Shown one piece after another: positions 1 through 7,349 of a stretch of 64,000 nt of DNA. The notes beneath the pieces are model-generated. The model was not told the origin of the DNA. It did not search any database and worked only from the letters and a program-made list of their open reading frames with translations. The position numbers and the translations under genes are program-made. Within the stretch, counting starts at the first letter, position 1; each line of letters begins with the position of its first letter. The DNA is taken from the IMG/VR virus record IMGVR_UViG_3300031951_000060, positions 1-64,000 of that record, one strand, 5' to 3'. The DNA is from a virus.

Positions 1-87
1 CAGGTTACTATAGATGGAGAAACTATATGGACTCCAGTAATAGGAACAATAAATGTACTTGGAGATGTAACGGGAGGTAGTTTATAA
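1..87 (+). CDS. C-terminal end of a fibre-type protein (partial)
   Basis: An open frame enters from the left edge and stops at TAA 85-87, giving the last 28 residues of a protein whose start is outside the window. The tail contains the stretch INVLGDVTGG, which resembles the beta-rich ends of neighbouring fibre proteins. Its stop overlaps the ATG of the next gene (TAATG), so the two are probably translationally coupled. Function cannot be assigned from so short a piece; a fibre or baseplate protein is the natural guess from context. Confidence 0.6.
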   Translation, partial: QVTIDGETIWTPVIGTINVLGDVTGGSL

Positions 88-962
88 TGCCAGTTATTAA
101 GATAGTGCCATTTCCTGGTGTACCAGGCGAAAAAGGCGATAAAGGCGATACAGGAAATACTGGGCCAATAGGTCCAACTGGATTGACTGGTGCGATGGGG
201 CCACAAGGTCCTGAAGGACCACAAGGTGAGCAAGGGATACAAGGTATCCAAGGTATACAAGGAGAAACTGGACCTGCTGGAGCAGATGCTCTTTGGAATT
301 ACACTGGAGCATATAGTGGTGGCTCAGCATATGGCGTCGGAGATCTAGCAACATATGACGGACAACTTTGGTATCGCAAACACGCTAATGGCGGTAATGT
401 TGGAGACACACCATCTGAAGGTTCGTTCTGGGATTTACTTGCAGCAAAAGGTGCAGATGGCGCACAAGGTCCTCAAGGAGAGCCAGGACAAGATGGTTCA
501 ATAGCAAATCTTAAATTTGGATCTTTTTTTGATACAACAATTCAGCCAGGTGGCGCTATTTCTCCTATATCCTTAAACTCTACAGATTTTTCAAACGGAG
601 TAACAATTGTAGATGGTTCAAGAATAACAATGGATACTTTGGGAATTTATAATATTGCATTTAGTTTACAATTAGAAAAAACTGGTGGATCTTCAGCAGA
701 TGTTTATATTTGGATGAGGCATAATGACGTGGATGTTCCAGATACAGCAACAATTATTCACATGGCTAATAATAATACTTACAATGTTGCTGCGTGGAAT
801 TTCTTTGTAAATTGTGACGTTCTACCTCAAGACTTTCAGTTGATGTGGTACACAGCAAGCACAAATGTTTCTATTTCTGCCATTAATGATGCTGGTACTC
901 CAGTTGGAGTTCCTTCTATACCGTCAATTATTGTGACAGTAAATAAAGTCGGGGATCTGTAA
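87..962 (+). CDS. Collagen-like fibre protein with CBM-like insert and C1q-like head
   Basis: A 291-residue modular protein, presumably a trimeric virion fibre. Residues 11-67 are 19 uninterrupted Gly-X-Y triplets, the collagen triple-helix signature. Residues about 70-120 (NYTGAYSGGSAYGVGD, then LWYRK) look like the aromatic-rich carbohydrate-binding module 5/12 type found in chitinases and phage fibres. A second short Gly-X-Y run follows (about 121-137), and the last 150 residues form a beta-rich domain with the SRITMDTLGIYNIAF pattern typical of C1q/TNF-like or BclA-like trimeric heads. The order collagen, sugar-binding module, collagen, globular head suggests a receptor-binding spike. Most prolines are in the X position of the triplets, with few in Y. 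Collagen assignment is direct; the CBM and C1q calls are pattern recognition. Confidence 0.85.
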   Translation: MPVIKIVPFPGVPGEKGDKGDTGNTGPIGPTGLTGAMGPQGPEGPQGEQGIQGIQGIQGETGPAGADALWNYTGAYSGGSAYGVGDLATYDGQLWYRKHANGGNVGDTPSEGSFWDLLAAKGADGAQGPQGEPGQDGSIANLKFGSFFDTTIQPGGAISPISLNSTDFSNGVTIVDGSRITMDTLGIYNIAFSLQLEKTGGSSADVYIWMRHNDVDVPDTATIIHMANNNTYNVAAWNFFVNCDVLPQDFQLMWYTASTNVSISAINDAGTPVGVPSIPSIIVTVNKVGDL

Positions 963-972
963 AGATTGAGCC

Positions 973-1692
973 ATGGCTGTATCTAAATCCATGGACTTTC
1001 CTACAGGTAAAAAATCTAGTTATGCCGCACAGGTAGTCGAAACTCAAAATGTTAACACAGATGTATTAATTAACTATGTGCCCGTTCCAGGGCCTATGGG
1101 GCCACAAGGACCGCAAGGGGTACCTGGACCTATGGGGCAGTCTGGAAAAGACGGAGAAAGAGGTCCTAAAGGCGATAGAGGGGCACCAGGAAAAGACGGT
1201 CAAAGTTCTTTGTCAGCATCTGGACAGCAGTCTGGTTGGGGTGCATATTTTAATTCTATTAAGAAAGAGATAAGGCTAGGTGCAGACAAAGGTGAAGACG
1301 GATGGGTTAGTGTCTGGGTAGATTCGAAAGGAATTAATACAAACCAAAAATACTTACCAGAAGAATGTACAAGTCTGTGGAATGCAGACCAAAGAATGCT
1401 TAATTTTCATGGGTTAAAAATAGGATCTCAGGTTTTTGTAACTTATAACTTTGAATTAACAACGTATAGTAATAATACAGAGGTTTGGATGAGAACATTT
1501 TTTCCTAAATCTACCACCGAAATTTCGCAGTTTGTGGCGTCTCTAAAATACCAATATGTTTATAATATGTATGTCACTCAGCATTTCTTTATTGAAAACA
1601 ACACTATGTGGTCAGCAGGTGCAATTCCACAGATTCGAACCGACTATGAATCTTCAGTTTTAATGAATTCTATATATGTATCTGTGATATAA
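973..1692 (+). CDS. Second collagen-like fibre protein
   Basis: A 239-residue protein with a 36-residue N-terminal region (virion attachment, by inference), 13 Gly-X-Y triplets at about residues 40-78 (GPMGPQGPQGVPGPMG and following), and a C-terminal beta-rich globular domain with many Tyr, Phe and Trp residues. The collagen run is rich in charged triplets (GKD, GER, GDR), which stabilise bacterial and phage collagens lacking hydroxyproline. It sits 10 bases after the first collagen-like gene and has only a weak ribosome site. The globular end is not obviously related to that of the first protein, so the pair look like two fibres or two parts of one adhesion device rather than a simple duplication. 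Confidence 0.8.
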   Translation: MAVSKSMDFPTGKKSSYAAQVVETQNVNTDVLINYVPVPGPMGPQGPQGVPGPMGQSGKDGERGPKGDRGAPGKDGQSSLSASGQQSGWGAYFNSIKKEIRLGADKGEDGWVSVWVDSKGINTNQKYLPEECTSLWNADQRMLNFHGLKIGSQVFVTYNFELTTYSNNTEVWMRTFFPKSTTEISQFVASLKYQYVYNMYVTQHFFIENNTMWSAGAIPQIRTDYESSVLMNSIYVSVI

Positions 1693-1693
1693 T
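1685..1693 (+). promoter_or_regulatory. Extended -10 element TGATATAAT
   Basis: Perfect TG-n-TATAAT overlapping the stop codon of the upstream fibre gene, 15 bases before ATG 1709. A strong ribosome site (GAGGAGG) lies between it and the start. No convincing -35 box. Confidence 0.5.
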
Positions 1694-1708
1694 TTACGAG
1701 GAGGAACT

Positions 1709-2125
1709 ATGGCATTTCCAGGAACATACAATATTTCATATTACAAGGGTGACACCCACGAGTTTCGTATTTACCCCAAAACAGCAGATGGAGATGTTTT
1801 TGATCTTACCCCATATGTAGGTGGAGACTATGATGACGATAATAATCCAGGAACTCCAGTTGTTGACGCAGACGCCGTAGTTTTTTCTTTTTCAGAAAGC
1901 AGAGGGGCCTCAAATCCTCATAAATGTTTTGCACAAATATCTGAGGATAAGACTTACATAACTTGTGTCATTAGACCAGAAGATTCTCAATACTTAACTG
2001 CAGGAACTAATTATGTATATGACGTACAAATATTTAAACCAGCAAGTGGATCTATAACATATCCAACGATCCATACTTTACTTACTGGTAATATCACTGT
2101 AACTGGACAGGTATCGCAGTGGTAG
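1709..2125 (+). CDS. Baseplate/fibre adaptor protein, BppU N-terminal-like
   Basis: A 138-residue protein with no signal peptide. The start has a strong ribosome site, GAGGAGG, six bases upstream. The pattern YYKGDTHEFRIYP near residue 12 followed by alternating beta-strands and a closing ITVTGQV strand resembles the N-terminal beta-sandwich of phage baseplate upper proteins (BppU family), used to dock fibres to the virion. A second protein at 9534-9938 has the same pattern (IVRGDTASFKVYV), so the two are probable paralogues, each heading one fibre block. Assignment is by pattern only. Confidence 0.55.
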   Translation: MAFPGTYNISYYKGDTHEFRIYPKTADGDVFDLTPYVGGDYDDDNNPGTPVVDADAVVFSFSESRGASNPHKCFAQISEDKTYITCVIRPEDSQYLTAGTNYVYDVQIFKPASGSITYPTIHTLLTGNITVTGQVSQW

Positions 2126-2709
2126 ATGTTCTTTTAGCAAGCGATGATTTAGTTGTTCTTGGAGGTCCAGAAACTGTAAATGTTGAAGTGGATTTCGGAC
2201 AAAAAGGAGATAGGGGCAGTCTGGTTTTTGTAGGAAATCAAAAACCAATTGATGATCCAGAAGATTTTAAAGACTTAGTTGGTCAAACTCCAAACATATT
2301 TGATTTATATATAAATTTATTAACAACTGATGATGAATACCTAATGATATATCAGTATGTAGAAGTCTTAGGGGCAAAACAGTGGCAAACTCTTACAAAG
2401 TTAATTCCTAATACTTATGTTACCAATCAAAATATTGATTTTACTACATCTAATTATTGCCATATTCCAATTGCATCAATAGTTGATCCATCTTATGTTG
2501 GTAATACAAATGCATCCAATTTTAGTGTTCAGGCAACATTTAGTACATCAGCAGGATATCCAATTGTTAGTTCTATAAAAGTAGAAGTAGTGTCTTTAAG
2601 TGGTATTCAAAATTTAAAAATAACGTTTTATGCAAAGGAATTTGACGGAACCAATTGGGTTGATATCTCTGGATCCAGAACGGCCAACCTTCATATTTCA
2701 GTGGTATAA
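2119..2709 (+). CDS. Fibre protein with short Gly-X-Y remnant
   Basis: A 196-residue protein beginning at GTG 2119, which overlaps the TAG of the preceding gene, so translation is likely coupled. It has a short docking segment, then GQKGDRGS (residues about 27-34), a remnant of collagen triplets, then a middle part resembling the linker seen in other phage fibres (FVGNQKPIDDPEDF), and a C-terminal beta-sandwich ending in LHISVV. It may be a fibre whose collagen stalk has been lost, or a partner of the longer collagen-like proteins upstream. No enzymatic motif was seen. Confidence 0.55.
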   Translation: MVDVLLASDDLVVLGGPETVNVEVDFGQKGDRGSLVFVGNQKPIDDPEDFKDLVGQTPNIFDLYINLLTTDDEYLMIYQYVEVLGAKQWQTLTKLIPNTYVTNQNIDFTTSNYCHIPIASIVDPSYVGNTNASNFSVQATFSTSAGYPIVSSIKVEVVSLSGIQNLKITFYAKEFDGTNWVDISGSRTANLHISVV

Positions 2710-2710
2710 T
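2702..2710 (+). promoter_or_regulatory. Extended -10 element TGGTATAAT
   Basis: TG-G-TATAAT formed partly by the last codons and TAA of the upstream gene, 17 bases before ATG 2727. The same arrangement occurs at 1685 and 50955. Confidence 0.45.
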
Positions 2711-2726
2711 CAAAGGGGTGGTTTAA

Positions 2727-3377
2727 ATGGCAGTAGAAAATATTGGTGGTCTATACAATACTAAGCAGCCTGGATACGAAGATGCTGCAGATATACAAGC
2801 AGCACTAAAGGCTTTTCTTTATGGTAGTTATACCTATGACACTACAAGCACAGATCCTACACAACTGCCAAACCCCTCTTTAGCAAGACATCTTCAAGAT
2901 CTGAGAGATGATGTAACATTTTTAGAAAACCAGGGAATTGGATCTGATTATTTAACTTTAGCCCAAATTGCAGCAATAGTATCTCCTACTGATGGCTATA
3001 TTGCTATGGCATCAGATTCTAATGGTGGAGCAGTTGAATCCTTATATGCCTCCGCTTTTTATACAAATGAGGCACCCACAACAGATATAGTAGATGGAGT
3101 TCTTTGGGTAGACAAGGATTCCGCAGCACTTGATACATATGTTTATGACTCAACACTTTTACCAGGGGACCCATGGGTAAGAATCAATGATCTTAAGAAT
3201 ATTATTCAGGCAAAGGGTGATATACTTATCGGCAGTTCTGCTGAAAATGTTGACAATTTGTCTGTAGGCGCAAATGGAACAGTTTTAACTGCAGACGACT
3301 CAAGTCCACTTGGTGTCAAATGGCAACAGGTAGATACTGAGTCTATTATAATTTCATCCGTAATGGGTGCGTATTAG
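2727..3377 (+). CDS. Phage fibre protein, uncharacterised
   Basis: A 216-residue protein with an upstream AAGGGG ribosome site. The N-terminal third (IGGLYNTKQPGYEDAADIQ) looks like a helical attachment segment; residues about 95-160 contain AMASDSNGG and DGVLWVDKD, motifs common to fibres that alternate short beta units; the end carries KGDILIGSSAENVDNLSVG, the familiar repeat of bacterial and phage fibre tips (KGDLLVGT...NVTRLSVG). That last motif is the strongest evidence for a fibre role. The exact function and target are unknown. Confidence 0.6.
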   Translation: MAVENIGGLYNTKQPGYEDAADIQAALKAFLYGSYTYDTTSTDPTQLPNPSLARHLQDLRDDVTFLENQGIGSDYLTLAQIAAIVSPTDGYIAMASDSNGGAVESLYASAFYTNEAPTTDIVDGVLWVDKDSAALDTYVYDSTLLPGDPWVRINDLKNIIQAKGDILIGSSAENVDNLSVGANGTVLTADDSSPLGVKWQQVDTESIIISSVMGAY

Positions 3378-3385
3378 GAGGAGAT

Positions 3386-3688
3386 ATGGCTACTACACCA
3401 AAATTAATGTATCGTGGAAATGCAGCAACATCTAACACCACACTTTATACAGTTGGTTCTGGAAAAACTGGAATTGTTACTGATATCGTTGTAACAAATA
3501 CAGATTCTGTGTCTGCTACTTTTACAATTAATCTTAATGGTACCGCTTTGCTTTCTGCAGCAACAATCGCAGCAAATAGCATGGCAACTTTTGAATTAAA
3601 ACAAGTATTAGAAGCAGCAGATACTATTTCTGGTTCTGCATCTGCTACTACTGTTAAATTTCATATAAGCGGAGTTGAGGTTGTCTAA
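3386..3688 (+). CDS. Small beta-sandwich virion protein
   Basis: A 100-residue protein rich in Thr, Ala and Ser, with a strong AGGAGGAG ribosome site. Alternating strands (YTVGSGKTGIVTDIVVTN, FTINLNGTALL) match small beta-sandwich proteins that many phages carry among tail fibre genes. No catalytic residues or membrane segments are visible. The stop overlaps the next start as TAATG. A structural or decoration role is likely from context only. Confidence 0.5.
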   Translation: MATTPKLMYRGNAATSNTTLYTVGSGKTGIVTDIVVTNTDSVSATFTINLNGTALLSAATIAANSMATFELKQVLEAADTISGSASATTVKFHISGVEVV

Positions 3689-4290
3689 TGGCTTATTCCG
3701 TATACCCCGCACCTAGTTCTGGAATAACAGTCTCAGATGGAAACAATGCTGGTTGGAATCTTGGAGAAACTCAATGGGAGCAAATCTCTGAGTATAAAAA
3801 TGCAACAACTGTTGCTAATATAGATTTTTCTAGTATTCCGCAAACCTATAGAGGTTTAAAGTTGCAAATTGTTGGGTTAACTTTGTCAACTGCTGATCAA
3901 GTTTATTTAAGAATTAATAATGATTCTACTGTTAGCACTTATTCAAGATTTGGAAGAGCAGAAAGATCAAATAATAGTGGAACTATAACAGTAATACAGC
4001 AACATTCTCAAAACAAAATACAATTAAACGGAGATCAAAATGTAGAGTCAGGAAATACTTTTCATTGTTTCATACATTTTCCAAATTATACATCTTCTAA
4101 TGTTAAAAAACTTGAGTGGAACTCATATTATCAAACCGCAGTTGGAGCAGAAACTTTTTCTGCAGAGGGCACTTTTAGAAAAGGAACAACAACCCCAGCA
4201 ATAACATCTTTGAGATTACTTACCAATAGTACTAATATGTATTTTGATGGTAATGAGGCATTATCTGCATCATTGTGGGGTATAAAGTAA
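3688..4290 (+). CDS. Fibre-associated beta-rich protein
   Basis: A 200-residue protein of mostly beta character, coupled to the preceding gene through TAATG. The central segment ([20 protein letters not shown], residues about 44-63) and the closing [18 protein letters not shown] resemble a jelly-roll-like domain found in many phage fibres and hypothetical structural proteins. It lacks Cys except one and has no coiled coil. A receptor-contact domain of the fibre cluster is the best guess. Confidence 0.5.
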   Translation: MAYSVYPAPSSGITVSDGNNAGWNLGETQWEQISEYKNATTVANIDFSSIPQTYRGLKLQIVGLTLSTADQVYLRINNDSTVSTYSRFGRAERSNNSGTITVIQQHSQNKIQLNGDQNVESGNTFHCFIHFPNYTSSNVKKLEWNSYYQTAVGAETFSAEGTFRKGTTTPAITSLRLLTNSTNMYFDGNEALSASLWGIK

Positions 4291-4291
4291 A

Positions 4292-6028
4292 ATGTCAACA
4301 GTTAGTTCAACCAGTAAAGTAGCATACATGTATGACCAAGCGTCAGACACTTGGTATGCTGTTGCTGGTACTGCTAACACAAATGTTGCATATAACTGGA
4401 ATGCTGCTCATACTTTTGGATCTGTTGTAACTGTTAATGATGTTATTCGTGCCAAGGGTGGAGTAAATAGATTTCAAAACCCTACCGCCAGAAATACAAT
4501 AATCCCATCTCCTGTTAAAGGTACAGTTTGTTTTGTTGAGCAAACAGACGGCGGTACTGATATTAACCAAGTTCAAATTTATAACGGCACATCATGGGTA
4601 GGAATGTTAGATACCGAAACCCTAGTAACAAAAACTTCTGATTATACTTTAGGTCTTGCAGATGCAGGAAAAACTATTCTTGTTGATTCGACTCTATCTA
4701 GAAACATCACTATTCCAACAAATTTGTCTGTTCCATTTGCAATTGGACAAACCTTAAAAATAAATAGGCTAAATACTGGCGCTGTAAATATAGTAGGCTC
4801 ATCTGGAGTTATTATAAATAGTAGACAGGCTTCGACATCGATTGCAGAAAGATATGGAGTTGTAACTCTTATAAAAACAGATTCTGATACTTGGCTATTA
4901 TATGGCGACCTACTTCTTTCTTCTTCTTTTATTTCAACACCTACCCCTACCCCAACACCTACTCCTACTCCTACTCCAACAATAACTCCAGCACCTACCC
5001 CAGCACCTACCCCAGCACCTACCCCAGCACCTACACCTACTCCAACATCAGCACCAGAACCAACACCAACACCAACACCGACACCGACACCAACACCAAC
5101 ACCAACACCAACACCGACACCAACACCAACTCCAACACCAACCCCAATTCCAACAGTAACCTGTGGATCTCAATATGGAACGACTACTGGAGGAGTTTAT
5201 AGCGGATCATGTCCAGATGGGTCATGTCCAGGATGTACTCATTATCAAGAAGCCTGGTATAAGTGTTCTGACGGAACTACAAGTTCTACTAAGATATATG
5301 TTGGACTTGGATGTTCTACCCCAACACCAACCCCAACTCCGACTCCTACACCAACAACAAATTGTACTGATACAAGTCTTTTGTCTTCATCTCAGTGCGC
5401 TGACTGTGGTATGGTTTGGAGTCCTTTGTATGGTGAATGTATTTATGAATCATCGCCAACACCAACACCAACACCTACCCCAACACCTACACCAACACCT
5501 ACACCTACACCTACACCTAATCCATGCTCTGGAGATATTTCTCTTCTTGGCCCAAGTGCGTGTCAGTCTTGTGGATATTATTATTCAACCCAATTTGGAG
5601 AATGTATTGATATGCCTTCTCCAACCCCAACACCAACCCCAACACCAACCCCTACTCCTACCCCTACACCAGCACCGACACCTTCGCCTTGTGTTGCAGG
5701 CTCATGGGCATATTCTGAAACACCATGCCAAGATGGAACAGAATATGGATATAGATATAATGCAGACTGCAGTATGTATTGGTCAACAAGATCTTGTTCA
5801 AGTTCCCCAGCGCCTACCCCAGCGCCTACCCCAGCACCAACTCCAGCGCCTACCCCAGCACCAACTCCAGCGCCTACCCCAGCACCAACTCCAGCGCCTA
5901 CCCCAGCACCAACTCCAGCGCCTACCCCAGCACCAACTCCAGCGCCTACCCCAGCGCCTTGTGAGTGCGTAATGGATGAATGTTGGATGGGATGTCCTGC
6001 ATGCTGTAATGGTCAGTGCGGATGCTAA
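4292..6028 (+). CDS. Pro-Thr/Pro-Ala-rich, cysteine-rich modular fibre
   Basis: A 578-residue protein unlike its neighbours. Residues 1-210 form a conventional fibre domain ([19 protein letters not shown], ending WLLYGDL), related to the C-terminus of the fibre at 12821-14482. From about 216 on, long linkers of strict Thr-Pro or Ala-Pro-Thr-Pro alternate with five small cysteine-rich modules: about 290-340, 357-387, 411-440, 466-505 and 556-578. Modules two and three are duplicates with spacing CX10-11CX2CX10C. The linkers resemble mucin-like or plant arabinogalactan/extensin glycomodules. The protein is followed within 1.4 kb by a prolyl-hydroxylase-like oxygenase and a hydroxyproline-type GlcNAc-transferase, making it the best candidate substrate. 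No signal peptide, so it should reach the outside as part of the virion. Length of the linkers is probably unstable. Confidence 0.8.
   Translation: MSTVSSTSKVAYMYDQASDTWYAVAGTANTNVAYNWNAAHTFGSVVTVNDVIRAKGGVNRFQNPTARNTIIPSPVKGTVCFVEQTDGGTDINQVQIYNGTSWVGMLDTETLVTKTSDYTLGLADAGKTILVDSTLSRNITIPTNLSVPFAIGQTLKINRLNTGAVNIVGSSGVIINSRQASTSIAERYGVVTLIKTDSDTWLLYGDLLLSSSFISTPTPTPTPTPTPTPTITPAPTPAPTPAPTPAPTPTPTSAPEPTPTPTPTPTPTPTPTPTPTPTPTPTPTPIPTVTCGSQYGTTTGGVYSGSCPDGSCPGCTHYQEAWYKCSDGTTSSTKIYVGLGCSTPTPTPTPTPTPTTNCTDTSLLSSSQCADCGMVWSPLYGECIYESSPTPTPTPTPTPTPTPTPTPTPNPCSGDISLLGPSACQSCGYYYSTQFGECIDMPSPTPTPTPTPTPTPTPTPAPTPSPCVAGSWAYSETPCQDGTEYGYRYNADCSMYWSTRSCSSSPAPTPAPTPAPTPAPTPAPTPAPTPAPTPAPTPAPTPAPTPAPTPAPTPAPCECVMDECWMGCPACCNGQCGC
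4939..5157 (+). repeat. Thr-Pro codon repeat
   Basis: Degenerate 6-base repeat (ACN CCN) coding a long Thr-Pro/Ala-Pro linker in the modular fibre. Shorter linkers of the same kind occur at about 5320-5360, 5457-5520 and 5620-5690. Codons vary between ACA, ACC, ACT and CCA, CCT, CCG. Confidence 0.85.
5808..5958 (+). repeat. 24-bp tandem repeat coding (Pro-Ala-Pro-Thr)n
   Basis: About five nearly exact copies of a 24-base unit, each coding two Pro-Ala-Pro-Thr tetrads, with one shorter copy at each end. Unlike the Thr-Pro linkers, the copies keep the same codon pattern (alternating GCGCCTACC and GCACCAACT), which implies recent expansion by slippage or recombination. Confidence 0.85.
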
Positions 6029-6033
6029 CTTAG

Positions 6034-6041
6034 TGTATAAT
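6034..6041 (+). promoter_or_regulatory. -10 element TGTATAAT
   Basis: TATAAT at 6036-6041 directly preceded by TG, in the 30-base gap before ATG 6059. An AAGGAG ribosome site lies downstream of it. No clear -35. Confidence 0.4.
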
Positions 6042-6058
6042 GTATAAAAAGGAGAAAA

Positions 6059-6496
6059 ATGGCCAAATTTGCATTCGTAGTAAATAATTCAGTGAAATAT
6101 GTTCTTTCACTTACTTCAGATTCAGAAGTTAATAATAAATGGATTGCTGCCTTAAAATCTGATATTGTTTTTAAAGATGCATCGTTAAACTATGGACTTG
6201 CTCCGTTAGATTTATTTATAGATAATAAATTTTATAAAAATAATAACGGTAACTTGGTCGAAGTTGTTGAAAATGAAGACTGGCAAAACTCAGATGCCAT
6301 TAGAATTGCAGGAATTATAGATGGAGAGGTGATTGGCATGAGAATAATAAATAAAGATGCCTTTTCAGAAGAAGATTTGCAAAGAATTGTAGATGCTTTC
6401 TTGTCAAATTCATCTATCATTGAGATAAGTGAAGATTCTCAGGTATCCATAGGATGGAACTGGGATGGCGACAATTTTTCAGAACCGAGCAATTAA
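6059..6496 (+). CDS. Uncharacterised 145-residue protein
   Basis: Begins after an AAAGGAG ribosome site. It is acidic, with an N-terminal part containing FAFVVNNSVKYVLSL and a C-terminal part with two short helices (EEDLQRIVDAFL) and an odd aromatic end (IGWNWDGDNF). Tryptophan-ended small proteins of this style are often fibre-assembly or fibre-associated proteins in marine phages, but no family was recognised. It is the first gene of a coupled set 6059-7331 (TAATG overlaps with the next gene, which in turn overlaps the oxygenase), so it may belong functionally to the modification enzymes downstream. Confidence 0.45.
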   Translation: MAKFAFVVNNSVKYVLSLTSDSEVNNKWIAALKSDIVFKDASLNYGLAPLDLFIDNKFYKNNNGNLVEVVENEDWQNSDAIRIAGIIDGEVIGMRIINKDAFSEEDLQRIVDAFLSNSSIIEISEDSQVSIGWNWDGDNFSEPSN

Positions 6497-6735
6497 TGTC
6501 TGAAGAATTATCAGCATGGCAAAAATATAAACAAAATTTAGGAGAAACCAGGCCATGGGATTTGGTAAATCCTAATAGTGAATGGGTTTCAGAAGAAGTG
6601 TCTTCTTCACGTTATGAAATATGCAAGGCATGCCCAGAATTGATAAAATTAACCAAACAGTGTAAAAAGTGTGGATGCTTCATGTATGCAAAAACTAGAT
6701 TAGAAAAAGCAACTTGTCCGATAGGAAAATGGTAA
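6496..6735 (+). CDS. Small zinc-ribbon protein, DUF6171-like
   Basis: A 79-residue protein. The chosen ATG 6496 overlaps the upstream TAA (TAATG). An upstream in-frame start exists at 6454 but would sit inside the preceding gene. Cysteines at 43, 46, 56, 59, 61 and 74 form CKAC, CKKCGC and ATCPIGKW, the pattern of a small phage zinc-binding family seen next to 2-oxoglutarate oxygenases and glycosyltransferases in aquatic phages. Its stop again overlaps the next start (TAATG at 6733-6737), so it is probably made in step with the oxygenase. Precise role unknown. Confidence 0.65.
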   Translation: MSEELSAWQKYKQNLGETRPWDLVNPNSEWVSEEVSSSRYEICKACPELIKLTKQCKKCGCFMYAKTRLEKATCPIGKW

Positions 6736-7331
6736 TGAATAAAATCGAAATTGCTCCAGGAATAATGATTTACAAAGATGTAATAGATGGATACGAGTCT
6801 ATCATTACTGATATAGAGGATGCTGTATTATTAAAGTCAGCATCATGGTCCCCTGCAGGAGTAAAAAGTGGAGAGCAGAATGGGGTAGATACAACCAAAA
6901 GAGATACTCTAACTATAGGTATTCCATATTCTGCAACGCCACAAGAAGATTTATCTAGTCCCTCTAAGGCGTTTTACTCTATTCTGGGCGGTATATTCTT
7001 TAATGCTTTTGATCCAGTAGAAAAAGATTATGCAAGAACTTATATGATTGATCTCCCATGGCATGACACATATGGAATACTAAAATATGGTGTGGGGCAA
7101 AAATTTGTAAACCATATAGACGATCATACAGATTATCACAGAAGAGTGTCTTTTGTATATTATTTAAATGATAACTATACTGGAGGAGAAATTAATTTCC
7201 CAAGATTTGATATATCGTACAAACCAAAAGCAAATGAAATGTTAGTTTTTCCATCAACATATGTATATAATCATTCTGTATCAGAGGTCACAGAGGGAGA
7301 ACGCTACGCCGTTGTAAGTTGGTTAAGATAG
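6735..7331 (+). CDS. Prolyl-4-hydroxylase-like 2-oxoglutarate/Fe(II) oxygenase
   Basis: A 198-residue enzyme that should use Fe(II), O2 and 2-oxoglutarate to hydroxylate a substrate side chain. The double-stranded beta-helix core shows iron ligands H127-x-D129 (NHIDDH) and H180 (YNHSV), with R190 (ERYAVVSW) placed to bind 2-oxoglutarate; YYLNDNYTGGEINFP and KANEMLVFPS are the usual P4H-like core strands. ATG 6735 was chosen because it overlaps the upstream stop as TAATG; a TTG 21 bases earlier is less likely. Neighbours argue for a protein proline substrate: collagen-like and Pro-Thr-rich fibres upstream and a Gnt1-type GlcNAc-transferase directly downstream. Family assignment is firm; the substrate is inference, since phage relatives may act on other targets. 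Confidence 0.88.
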   Translation: MNKIEIAPGIMIYKDVIDGYESIITDIEDAVLLKSASWSPAGVKSGEQNGVDTTKRDTLTIGIPYSATPQEDLSSPSKAFYSILGGIFFNAFDPVEKDYARTYMIDLPWHDTYGILKYGVGQKFVNHIDDHTDYHRRVSFVYYLNDNYTGGEINFPRFDISYKPKANEMLVFPSTYVYNHSVSEVTEGERYAVVSWLR

Positions 7332-7333
7332 TG

Positions 7334-7342
7334 TGGTATTAT
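7334..7342 (+). promoter_or_regulatory. Extended -10 element TGGTATTAT
   Basis: TG-G-TATTAT ends 7 bases before ATG 7350. Initiation at the usual distance would give a transcript starting at or within a base of the ATG, i.e. a leaderless message. No ribosome site is present between them. Confidence 0.5.
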
Positions 7343-7349
7343 TTATAAT

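Noticed and set aside
97-354. Minus-strand open frame under the first collagen-like gene
   Set aside because: It mirrors the Gly-X-Y repeat of the real gene; low-complexity repeats keep several frames open. No ribosome site.
5808-5958. CRISPR array
   Set aside because: Repeats are contiguous, in frame and code a linker; no spacers. The same applies to 14757-15060.
4891-5964. Long alternative frames in the Pro-Thr region (Asn-Thr-Tyr or His-Gln-Leu repeats)
   Set aside because: Open only because of the simple repeat; product would be low-complexity and the fibre frame has the conserved Cys modules.
6454-6496. Upstream start for the small zinc protein
   Set aside because: Would lie deep inside the previous gene; ATG 6496 with TAATG overlap is the pattern used by neighbours.
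6714-6735. TTG start for the oxygenase
   Set aside because: Adds seven residues not fitting the family start; ATG 6735 overlaps the previous stop.
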